Assembly (NCBI RefSeq): GCF_036227205.1
Contig: NZ_CP109442.1
Location: 2,790,001 to 2,854,000, forward strand
Length of the DNA stretch: 64,000 nucleotides
Direction of reading: 5' to 3'
DNA from: Amycolatopsis sp. NBC_01480
GTDB taxonomy: Bacteria; Actinomycetota; Actinomycetes; Mycobacteriales; Pseudonocardiaceae
Part shown: positions 16,060-23,700 of the stretch, in pieces
How the letters are laid out: each line of letters starts with the position of its first letter
Numbering within the stretch: the first letter of the stretch is position 1
Notes under the pieces: model-generated
Told to the model about the DNA's origin: nothing
The model's database searches: none
The model's input: only the letters and a program-made list of their open reading frames with translations
Translations under genes and position numbers: made by a program

Positions 16060-16189
16060 ATCCGGGGCACTGTCGATCGCCCTGCCGTCTGTCGTGCGGG
16101 TCGACGGGCACGGTGCCTGAGCCGCCGCATGAGCGGCAGAGGTAGCGATCGGGGCACTGTCGCTGGATCGCTTGCCGGACACGGCTCAC
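16028..16189 (-). CDS. DnaJ-like zinc-ribbon small protein
   Basis: The 53-residue protein from a GTG at 16189 overlaps the Xre gene stop as GTGA. It has YLCRSCGGSGTVPVDP and then RQCPGCGGMGTLGG: two CxxCGGxG motifs like those of the DnaJ zinc-binding region. Short proteins with exactly this pair are frequent in actinobacterial prophages and plasmids. The role is unknown; binding one zinc and a nucleic acid or protein partner is plausible. Confidence 0.7.
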   Translation of the reverse strand: MSRVRQAIQRQCPDRYLCRSCGGSGTVPVDPHDRRQGDRQCPGCGGMGTLGGT

Positions 16190-16413
16190 GCCGCCGCGAC
16201 ACTGGGCTCGTCCACAGTCAGCTCGGCCGGGGTGATGCGCAGCGCCTTGCACAGCGCCCGGAAGTTGGCCCCGACCGGAGAGCGGTTGCCGATCTCCCAG
16301 TGACCGACAGTCGAGGGTGCGATGCGCAGGATCGCGGCGAGCTTGGCCTGAGTGAGGCCGGCTACCTCGCGGGCTTGACGGATCTTCTCTCCGTCGATCT
16401 CTCTCGTTCGCAT
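16186..16413 (-). CDS. Xre/Cro-like regulator of the early operon
   Basis: The 75-residue protein (MRTREIDGEKIRQAREVAGL) is almost only a helix-turn-helix: LTQAKLAAILRIAPSTVGHW is the scanning pair. It heads the leftward early operon and is divergent from the repressor gene at 16586, the place of Cro in a lambda-type switch. A promoter reading TTGACC-16 nt-CATAAC (16423-16450, minus strand) would start transcription only a few bases before the ATG. A GTG at 16422 is the alternative start. Confidence 0.8.
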   Translation of the reverse strand: MRTREIDGEKIRQAREVAGLTQAKLAAILRIAPSTVGHWEIGNRSPVGANFRALCKALRITPAELTVDEPSVAAA

Positions 16414-16417
16414 GGCA

Positions 16418-16578
16418 GCCACGTTATGCCCTGTTTAGCCACGTGGTCAAAGATCAACCTGTCATTACGGGCCCTATTACGTGGCAGTAAGTGGCGAATC
16501 GATGACGCGAGGTGCGCGAACGGTGCATTGCGTGACCCCGGACACGCCTAGACTTGCCACGTTTTGCCACGTTACTAT
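16418..16578. promoter_or_regulatory. Lysogeny switch: divergent promoters and repeated GCCACGT operators
   Basis: The word TTGCCACGT and close variants occur six times between the divergent regulators: 16418 (GCCACGTT), 16438 (GCCACGTGG, self-complementary core), 16477-16486 (TACGTGGCA), 16488-16497 (AAGTGGCGA, variant), and a tandem pair TTGCCACGTTTTGCCACGTT at 16555-16574. Tandem copies are 10-11 bp apart. The rightward promoter is probably TAGACT-18 nt-TACTAT (16549-16578); the leftward is TTGACC-16 nt-CATAAC. Copies overlap both promoters, as expected for a CI/Cro-type circuit. The stretch holds no gene. Confidence 0.65.
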
Positions 16579-16585
16579 GGTGGTC

Positions 16586-17023
16586 GTGAGTGAGCACGCA
16601 GAGAAAAGTCTCGGTTGGTGGATCGACCTCCGGCGCAGTCAGCTCAGCCTGACGCTCGTCGAGCTGGCCACACTCGCCGACATGTCGAGAGAGACGCTCA
16701 GGAGTGCCGCACAGGGGCGCCGGATGCGCGCGGCGAACAAGCGGCGCCTTGAGGGGGCGCTGCAATGGCAGCCGGGCGCGATCGACGCCATTGCCCGCGG
16801 CAGTGACCCAATACCGGTCGCCGAGCCCGCGCCAGTGCGACGCGCAGACGGAAGTGTCGACGCGATCGCCGCAGTGCGGACCCTGCTCGATCTGGCCGTG
16901 TCGCTCCGCACTGGCGGAGACGATGCCGAGGCCGAGGACACACTCGAAATGGCGACACGCCTGGCCCGACGGCAGGGCGTGCTCGCCCAACTGGCCGACG
17001 AGATCACAGCCGCCAGCAGGTGA
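16586..17023 (+). CDS. Prophage repressor (HTH, CI-like role)
   Basis: From the GTG at 16586 the protein has 145 residues (MSEHAEKSLGWWIDLRRSQL). An HTH-like region, TLVELATLADMSRETLRSAA, is followed by a spacer and a C-terminal helical domain (ALQWQPGAIDAIARG; VDAIAAVRTLLDLAVSL). Transcription from the TACTAT box would start at about 16585, so the message is probably leaderless, which is common for actinobacterial repressors; an ATG at 16577 is the alternative start. It is divergent from the Cro-like gene, next to the integrase side, and operators overlap its promoter. Confidence 0.7.
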   Translation: MSEHAEKSLGWWIDLRRSQLSLTLVELATLADMSRETLRSAAQGRRMRAANKRRLEGALQWQPGAIDAIARGSDPIPVAEPAPVRRADGSVDAIAAVRTLLDLAVSLRTGGDDAEAEDTLEMATRLARRQGVLAQLADEITAASR

Positions 17024-17129
17024 ACTAGCGCGTTCGAGTGAAGATCTTTCACCTTGGCTAACACACCGTCGCAACGGCCATATAGAACGTATGTACGAAT
17101 CCGGTTGGGGGAAGACGGGAGGGGCGGGC

Positions 17130-17420
17130 ATGCAAGGCCGCGTTTGGGTGGGGTCGGTATTCGCCGTGGTCACAGCGTTCGTGGTGGTACAAGCCACCTA
17201 CTTGCTGATCATCGGAACTCAGCTGATCGAACCCGCGATTTGGGACCTGTCGATCGCCACCCTGATCCTCTCCGGCGTCACGACCATCAGCCTGTCCGCA
17301 CAAGATCGAATCGTGCGCGCCCTGACGCGGCGAATCGATCTAGCCGAACGCCGAGCGATCATCCAGCTGGCGGCCGAGGATAGCGACGACCCCCGCCAGT
17401 CGTTACGCGTCGTGCGCTAA
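17130..17420 (+). CDS. Small prophage membrane protein
   Basis: The 96-residue protein starts at an ATG behind GGGAGGGGCGG. Two hydrophobic helices, GSVFAVVTAFVVVQATYLLI and IWDLSIATLILSGVTTISL, are followed by a charged cytosolic helix (IVRALTRRIDLAERRAIIQL). Co-orientation with the repressor suggests it is expressed in the lysogen, where small membrane proteins often block superinfection; this role is inference. An ATG at 17091 would add 13 residues. Its stop overlaps the integrase stop (convergent). Confidence 0.6.
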   Translation: MQGRVWVGSVFAVVTAFVVVQATYLLIIGTQLIEPAIWDLSIATLILSGVTTISLSAQDRIVRALTRRIDLAERRAIIQLAAEDSDDPRQSLRVVR

Positions 17421-18874
17421 CGCTTCCGCCACTCGATCTCGACACGGCGGTGGTTGAACACCCTGCCGCCCTGCCTGCCCGTGGGCCGCACGACGACGCG
17501 CTCGACGAACATGCGGACGACCTCCCGTTGTTCGTCGAGCGTCATGTCGGGCCACGCTTCACGCAAGAGCGCAACGTCGGGGGTACTCCTGGTTGACGCC
17601 GGCAGCTGGGCAAGCTCGTGCTGCAGCGCCTGCTCCTGCGCGTTGAACGCGTCGCGAGCAGCCTTCCACTCGCCCATGGTCAACTCTCCGGGCTTCGCCC
17701 ACGCCGCCGCGAGCTCGATGCGTCGAGCGTCCAACGCGGCAAGGTCGCGGGTGATCTCCTCGCGCCGCCCGGCGTGGTCGTCGCCGGCGAGGTGTTCGAG
17801 GAACTCCGGCTTGTCGAGCTCAGTCCACATGCGATCAAGCACGCACTTGTCGACCGGCGCGATCGTCGCAGTCACGCCCCCGCATCCCCCTTTCGCCCGG
17901 CGGCAGGCCAGTTGGGGCGTGGGGGCAGGCTTGGGCTTTCCTGGTTGCACCATCCGATGTTTCGGAGCCCCTACAAGCGGCGTGCCGCAGACGCCACAGA
18001 CCGCGAGTCCGCTGGTCAGCAAGTACTTTCGCCCCGCACTGACTATAAACATCGACTCGCCGACGGCGTAGCTGCCCTTCCCGTCGCGTCGCTCAACCTG
18101 GCGAGGACTCGACAGCTTCGCGCGTACCGAACGCCACGTCACCTCGTCGAGGATGGCCGGCCAGTTTCCCGCGCCGACGACCTCGCCGCGGTACACGCGC
18201 AGCCCCGCGACGGACGGGTTTGTGAGCATGCTCTTCACGCTGCTAGCGGCGAACTTCCCGCCACGAGCCGGGCGCACGCCGCGCTCGTCCAGGTCGTCGA
18301 CGAGGTGCGTCAGCGACCACCCGGAGAGCACACGCTCGGCGGCCTGCCGGATCTCGGCGGCCTGCTCCGGCACGATCTCGTAGGACTTGCCAGCGCGGAC
18401 GTACCCGAACACGATCGCCGCCGGCGCGTTTCCCCGCGCGGCGTTGGTCGCGAGCTTGTCGTTGACGCGCCTGCGAAGCCGGCGCACCTCACCCGCGCCG
18501 AGCACCGCCCGCAAGCTGGCGATCTCGTCCTCGACACGCACGATTCCCTCACGCCGGGTATGCAGCTCAGTCACGCCCCCGTCGACGAGCTCGGCGCGCA
18601 ACCGAAACCAGCGGACCTCGTTGCGCTCAAGCCGGTACTGCTCGGCGCACCACAGGCGCGCGACCTCGCCCCGAGCAACAGCCGCGCGCAGCAGGTCGTA
18701 CGCCGGCCGCACGACGTCGTCCTTCTCGCCGCTGAACCCGTCCTCGGCGTAGATGACGACCGGCACGCCCGGCCACGTGACGGCCGCGTACTCGCGCCCC
18801 TGCATCTCTTGATCCGCGATGCTGTCGGCGCTGGTCTTGGATATGCGCAGGTAGAGCGCAACATGACGGGTCAT
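17417..18874 (-). CDS. int: Large serine recombinase (prophage integrase)
   Basis: The 485-residue protein begins MTRHVALYLRISKTSADSIA, where Ser12 is the likely nucleophile of the resolvase domain (1-~145). A recombinase domain follows (~150-260, with FGYVRAGKSYEIV), then a zinc ribbon with CGVCG at 293-297 and later Cys at 324 and 331, then a coiled coil at ~355-440. This is the full layout of phiC31/Bxb1-type integrases. It inserts and excises phage DNA between short att sites. It is the last phage gene, directly beside the truncated permease, exactly as expected at an attachment junction. Confidence 0.95.
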   Translation of the reverse strand: MTRHVALYLRISKTSADSIADQEMQGREYAAVTWPGVPVVIYAEDGFSGEKDDVVRPAYDLLRAAVARGEVARLWCAEQYRLERNEVRWFRLRAELVDGGVTELHTRREGIVRVEDEIASLRAVLGAGEVRRLRRRVNDKLATNAARGNAPAAIVFGYVRAGKSYEIVPEQAAEIRQAAERVLSGWSLTHLVDDLDERGVRPARGGKFAASSVKSMLTNPSVAGLRVYRGEVVGAGNWPAILDEVTWRSVRAKLSSPRQVERRDGKGSYAVGESMFIVSAGRKYLLTSGLAVCGVCGTPLVGAPKHRMVQPGKPKPAPTPQLACRRAKGGCGGVTATIAPVDKCVLDRMWTELDKPEFLEHLAGDDHAGRREEITRDLAALDARRIELAAAWAKPGELTMGEWKAARDAFNAQEQALQHELAQLPASTRSTPDVALLREAWPDMTLDEQREVVRMFVERVVVRPTGRQGGRVFNHRRVEIEWRKR

Positions 18875-18910
18875 CCCGCCAGCTTGCCTGATGAGGCACC
18901 TTTGCGGAAT
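18875..18910. other. Prophage right attachment junction (attR, approximate)
   Basis: Phage sequence ends with the integrase start at 18874, and permease coding sequence is recognisable from about 18911 (TPFGVRGN in frame on the + strand). The crossover must lie in these ~36 bp or very close to them. The exact core cannot be fixed without the left junction or an empty site. Confidence 0.6.
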
Positions 18911-20062
18911 ACGCCATTCGGCGTGCGGGGGAACCTCTTGCCGTCGGCGATTTCGTGGATGCTGACCGTCGGGTGGGAGACCGTCCTGACGGCGCTGGCG
19001 ACCATGGCCACCGCCACCGTCTTCGAGCGGCTCGGCTGGGGCGGCGGGACGACGACAAAAGTGGTGGCGCTGGTTGTGGTCGCCGGGCTGACCGTGGTCA
19101 GCGGCGTGCTGGGGTTCGACCTGATCATGCGGCTGCAGACCGTCATCACCTGGGTGACCGGCGTGCTCACGGTCGTCTACGTGGTGCTGGTGGCCGGGCA
19201 CGTGCGCTGGCCGGCCGTCACGGCGGTGCCGGCGGGCTCGGCGCAGGAGTTCATCGGCGCGCTGGTGTTCCTGATGACGGGCTTCGGGCTCGGCTGGGTG
19301 AACGCGGCCGCGGACTATTCGCGTTACCTGCCGCGGCGGGCGTCCGGGCGCGGGGTGGTCGGGTGGACGACGTTCGGCGCGTCCGTGGCGCCGGTGGTGC
19401 TGCTGGTGTTCGGGCTGTTGCTGGCCGCGTCCTCGCCGGAGCTGAACCAGGCCGTCGCGGCCGACCCGATCGGCGCGCTGACCACGATCCTGCCGGTGTG
19501 GTTCCTGGTGCCGTTCGCGATCGTCGCCGTGCTCGGGCTGGTCGGCGGGGCGGTGCTGGACATCTACTCGTCCGGGCTGTCGCTGCTGTCGGCCGGGCTG
19601 CGGATCCCGCGGTACGCCGCCGCGCTGGTCGACGGCGTGATCATGATCGGCGGCACGGTCTACCTGGTCTTCTTCGGCGGCACGTTCCTCGGCCAGTTCC
19701 AGGGGTTCCTGACCACCCTCGGCGTGCCGGTGGCCGCGTGGTGCGGCGTGATGCTGGCCGACGTGCTGCTGCGCCGCCGCGACTACGCCGAAGCCGACCT
19801 GTTCGACCCGCGCGGCCGCTACGGCGACGTCCGCTTCGGCCCGATCACCCTGATCGTCATCGCGACGGCGCTGGGCTGGGGACTGGTGACCAACGCGTCG
19901 GCGAGCTGGCTGCACTGGCAGGGCTACCTGCTGGAGCCGTTCGGCCTCGGCGGGTCTTGGGCGTTCGCGAATCTCGGCGTGCTTGTCGCGCTGGTGCTCG
20001 GTTTCGTGGTGACGCTGGTGTTCGGGCGGTCCCAGGTCCGGGCGCAGGAGGCGGCCGCCTAG
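18911..20062 (+). pseudogene. NCS1-family permease, 5' end removed by prophage insertion
   Basis: From TPFGVRGNLLPSAISWML onward this frame (~383 codons) is a typical nucleobase/cation symporter-1 sequence: a conserved GVRGNLLP loop, many hydrophobic helices, GFGLGWVNAAADYSRYLPR, the GGAVLDIYSSGLSLLSAGL motif and a final hydrophilic tail. Intact members have ~480-500 residues and 12 helices; roughly the first 100-120 residues with the first helices are missing. The 5' part should lie beyond the left end of the prophage. Reading frames that extend leftward into the phage are chance fusions. Excision of the prophage would restore the gene. Substrate is unknown (purine, pyrimidine or hydantoin class). 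Confidence 0.85.
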
Positions 20063-20110
20063 CGCGTGTCTGGCAAAGGTTGTGGGTCGTTGTGTGGGCT
20101 GGCTCGGTGT

Positions 20111-20159
20111 AGCGGATGACGCTTTCACTGCACTCAGTGCGGGGGAAGCGTCATCCGCT
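20111..20159. terminator. Strong hairpin between convergent genes
   Basis: AGCGGATGACGCTT at 20111-20124 pairs perfectly with AAGCGTCATCCGCT at 20146-20159, and the loop holds a smaller hairpin (CACTG/CAGTG). It lies between the permease stop at 20062 and the stop of the leftward SseB-like gene at 20177, so it probably terminates transcription from both sides. Confidence 0.7.
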
Positions 20160-20176
20160 GCCCGCGGCCGCCTAGC

Positions 20177-20773
20177 TCACGAGTCCGCGGTGACGGCCTC
20201 ACGGACGGTGTCGGCCAGCAAGCGCGTGCAGCCGGGAGCACCGGGGTTCAGCAGCAGGTCCGTGCCCTCGCGGGCAGCCAGCAGCGGGAGCAGGTCCTCG
20301 GCCGACGCGGGCAGCCAGCCGGCGGCCCGGACCCGGGCGCGGTGGGCCGGCGCGGTCGTCACGAGCAGGCACGGCACGTTGTCGGGCGACGGGGCGATGA
20401 GGGGTTCCTGGTCGACGTCCAGCGCGACCGAGAACGCCGACTCGCGCAACACCGCGGCGACTTGGTCGAAGTCCGCCTCCTCACGCGCGGCCAGGCGCAG
20501 CGCGGCATCCAGCGGGTCGGTCGGCGAGCCGGGGCCCGACGGTTCGTAGGCGGGATTCGCCTCGAACCGGCCGACGGAACCATCCGCGCGGGCCAGCCAG
20601 CCGCCGACCACGGCCGTCAACGGCGGGGCGGTCACCTCGGCGCCGTCCTCGAGCGAGGCGGAACCCGAGGTCTGGTCCGGCGCGGAAGCCGAGCCCCCGG
20701 CCGGTTCCGGACCAGAGGAAGAGGCCGCCTGCCATACCGGGTCGACGAGCAGTACCCATTGGTCATCGGTCAT
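20177..20773 (-). CDS. Type VII secretion-associated SseB-like protein (possible immunity or chaperone)
   Basis: The 198-residue protein begins MTDDQWVLLVDPVWQAASSS, has an acidic Ser/Gly/Ala linker, then a domain (VGGWLARADGSVGRFEANPA; DNVPCLLVTTAPAHRARVRA; WLPASAEDLLPLLA) like SseB-related proteins found beside ESX loci in actinomycetes. Its start lies inside the last 11 nt of the giant toxin gene, so the two are translationally linked. A small soluble gene directly after a toxin gene is the usual place for an immunity protein, but it could be a chaperone or ESX accessory protein. No export signal is seen. Confidence 0.65.
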   Translation of the reverse strand: MTDDQWVLLVDPVWQAASSSGPEPAGGSASAPDQTSGSASLEDGAEVTAPPLTAVVGGWLARADGSVGRFEANPAYEPSGPGSPTDPLDAALRLAAREEADFDQVAAVLRESAFSVALDVDQEPLIAPSPDNVPCLLVTTAPAHRARVRAAGWLPASAEDLLPLLAAREGTDLLLNPGAPGCTRLLADTVREAVTADS

Positions 20774-23700
20774 CGCCGGCGCCCCCTCCGGTCAGTTTCG
20801 CGAGTTGGGCCGCCTGCTGAGCCGACGCGACCCTCTCCTGTTCTTGGTAGCGTCGCACGGCTGCGGCGATGCGCCACCGGTAGAGCCACGCGAGGTTCGT
20901 GACGCGGAAACGCCGCATCAGCCACAACGTCTCGCGAGTCCGCTCCACGCGCTGTTCAAGCGTGCCCTTCTCGCCGACCTCGTCGCCACGCCAGCCGTTC
21001 AGCGCGCCTCGCACCGCCTCGCGCACCACGTCCGGCGAGAGCGAGCCCGGCGCCAGCTTGCGGATGGCCGTGGCGAGGTCGCGGGCGTAGCTCTCGGCGT
21101 CGGGGCGGCCGAGGATGCCACGGAAGTGCCCGCGCAGCAACGAACGTCCACCGGGCGCGGACAGTGCGGCATCGAGAGCGCCGTGCCGTTCGAGGATCTC
21201 GACGGCGTCGGCGGCCTGACCGACGTCGGCGCCATCAGCGACCTCGGTGGCCAGGTCCAGCAGCGCGCCGACGGCGGCCGGGTTGTCCTTGCCGAGCAGC
21301 GTGTCGGTCACGCCGTGTAGTTGCAGCAGCGTGAACTCCTCCTCCAGGCCCACGGCCATCGCGGTCTCGGCAGGCGACAGCGTGGCCGGGGAAGGCGTGA
21401 GCGGCAACGAGATCGTGGCCACGGCCGCATCACCAGGCGCGACGGTCACCAGCTCGGCGGCAGCGGGCGGCAGCACTCCGCCAGGCATCAGCGCAGCGAG
21501 GTCGGCCTGGATTCGGGCGACGAGTCGGTCCCGCACCTCCGTCGGGCCGGTCACGGTGACGTGCGGCGCGGGCAGGCCGTCCGCCAGACGCTCCACAGTG
21601 GCCTCGGCGATCCAGCGCGCGACGGACGACTCGGCGTGCTCGTCAGTCAGCGGGGTCGGCGCGGGGGGTTGCTCGTCGCGGTCTCGCGGGCCGGGTTCGG
21701 CGTGGAGGCGGGCTGGGCGGTACACCGCGCCGTTCTGCCAGATTGCCTTGCCGGTGGCAGTAAAACGCGAGCGCGCGGACTCGGGCAGCTCCACCCCTGA
21801 CCAGCGGCCCGTGTCCGGGTCCAGGCGGCGGTCGATGATGTACTGCGTGTCCCGGGTGACGGTCTCCGACATCGTCACCAGCTCCAGCGCCGCGGTCCAG
21901 ATCAGGTCGGGACGCTCGTGGCGGGCCACGTCGGCGGACGCCGCGGTCAGGTCCAGCGCCGGGTGGCCGAGTTTGAGCGGACGGCGCAGTTTGCCGAGGA
22001 CCCCGCTCAACAGCTTGAGCGTCGCGGCGCGGTCCTCGAGCCGCACCGGAGCCGTCGGCGGCTGCGGTTGGTACCACCAGTCCAGTTCCGCGGCGCGCAC
22101 CAGCTCCGTCAGCACCCGCTTGTCCTCGGCGGTCGCCGGGCGGTCGCCGGACACCAGGTACGAAACGCCGGGGAGCTGGTCCATCGCGTCAACGAGGCCG
22201 GGATCGGGGGAATCAATGCCGAGATGCTGGGGCAGGTCGAAGCCGTTGGTACGCAGCTGCTCGGTGAAGTCGCGCATGAGAGCCGTGCCTTCGCCGCTGA
22301 CCCGTGGGAGCGCATCGAACGCCGTCACCACGAAGGGCTGTTCGCCGGGCGTTGTCCCGGTGTAGTGCACGCCGATGGTGCGGCCCTCTTGCTGCCACGG
22401 GCGGGCCACTGCGTCGGCAGGCTCGCTGAGGCCGTGGTACACCGAAAGCCTCGGCACACCCAGCTCGACCTCAACCGTCGTCCCGTGTTCCGGCCGGAAC
22501 GACACCGAGTCACGCTCGCCCGCGCGGATCTTCACCGGCACGCGCGCAAGCAAATCATTGCGGGACTCGCCGAATTCCCGGCCCAGGTGCCCGGCCAGCT
22601 CCCGAGCGACCTCCGTGGCCCGCGCGCGGGCGTCGGGACCGGCGCCGGTCACGTGGATCGTGGTGAGCGGCTCGCCCCGGTCGTCGGCCTCGATCAGAGC
22701 GCGAGCCAGACGGCCGGCGGCGGTTTCCAGCGGAGTCTCCACATCAGACACCAGCACAGCACCCGGTGAGCGCATCGTCGCGACGCGCTGGACCTCGCCG
22801 AGGTTGCGGTGCACGCGGCTCGGGTCGACGTTCAGCAGGGCGCGCGCAGCGGGCGGCAACTGTACATCGTGGACAGTTCCGGTGTAGCTGCGCTGATCGG
22901 TGACCGTGCGCACGAGCGACGCCAGCGATGGGTCCGCGGCCAGGTAGGAAAGCGCCGCGTGCCAGACCAAATCGGGTTCCGGATGACGGTTCACAGTGGA
23001 CTCGACGGCCGTCAGGTGCAGGTCACCGTCGCGGTTGTACAGTCCCCGCACCAACGTCTGCACCACGCGCTGAGTCAGCTCCAGCGTCTCCGCGCGCTCC
23101 GGCGACGGCGGCGCCGACGAGCCCGCGAGCGGCGGCTTGAGCCAGCTGGCGTCGCTGTTCATCCGGATCTCGGACATGCCCGGCAGCTGCTGCGCGGACG
23201 CCAGTCCGATCCGCCGCGCGGTCATCGAGAGCGCCTCCGGACCGGTGCGGTGCATGATCGAATTCCGGTGCACCCGGCCGAGCGGGGTGGCGAAGAACTC
23301 CTGCCCGAGCGAGTTGACCGTCGACGGCATCAGGTTCTTCTGCGTCTTGCCGTAGTTCTCGCGCTGCTGGTCGAGATAGGCCCGGGCGAACGGATGCCCC
23401 TTCGACATGGTGAACGCCGAGTTCGCGATCTTGGTCCCAACGCGGTGCGTGGCGTACCCCTCGTCCGACTGCGCGGCCAGGATCACGTCATTGAGGTTGT
23501 GCACCACGTTGTCGCCGTCGGTGTACAAGCCGCCGAAACGGTGCAGCAGCTCCATGCGCAGGATGTCGCTGGCCGCGGCGTAACCCGGGCCGGCCTGCTT
23601 GAGCGCCTCGGAGTTGTAGAACTCCTGCAGCAGCATGGGGTTCTCGCTGGTGAACACCTCGTCGACGTTGGCCAGCCGGATCCCGTGCTCCTGCGCCCAG

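Noticed and set aside
15864..16202. Leftward 112-codon frame ending in an ATGA with the next gene
   Set aside because: Its composition is Arg/Pro/Ser-rich, and it competes with a zinc-ribbon frame that has clear CxxCGGxG motifs and a GTGA overlap.
18875..18910. tRNA gene as the phage attachment site
   Set aside because: No cloverleaf is visible; the integrase is of the serine type and the flanking sequence is a protein-coding gene cut at its 5' side.
17618..20062. 814-codon + strand frame joining phage DNA to the permease
   Set aside because: The first ~430 codons are antisense to the integrase; only the part after the junction is permease, so the fusion is accidental.
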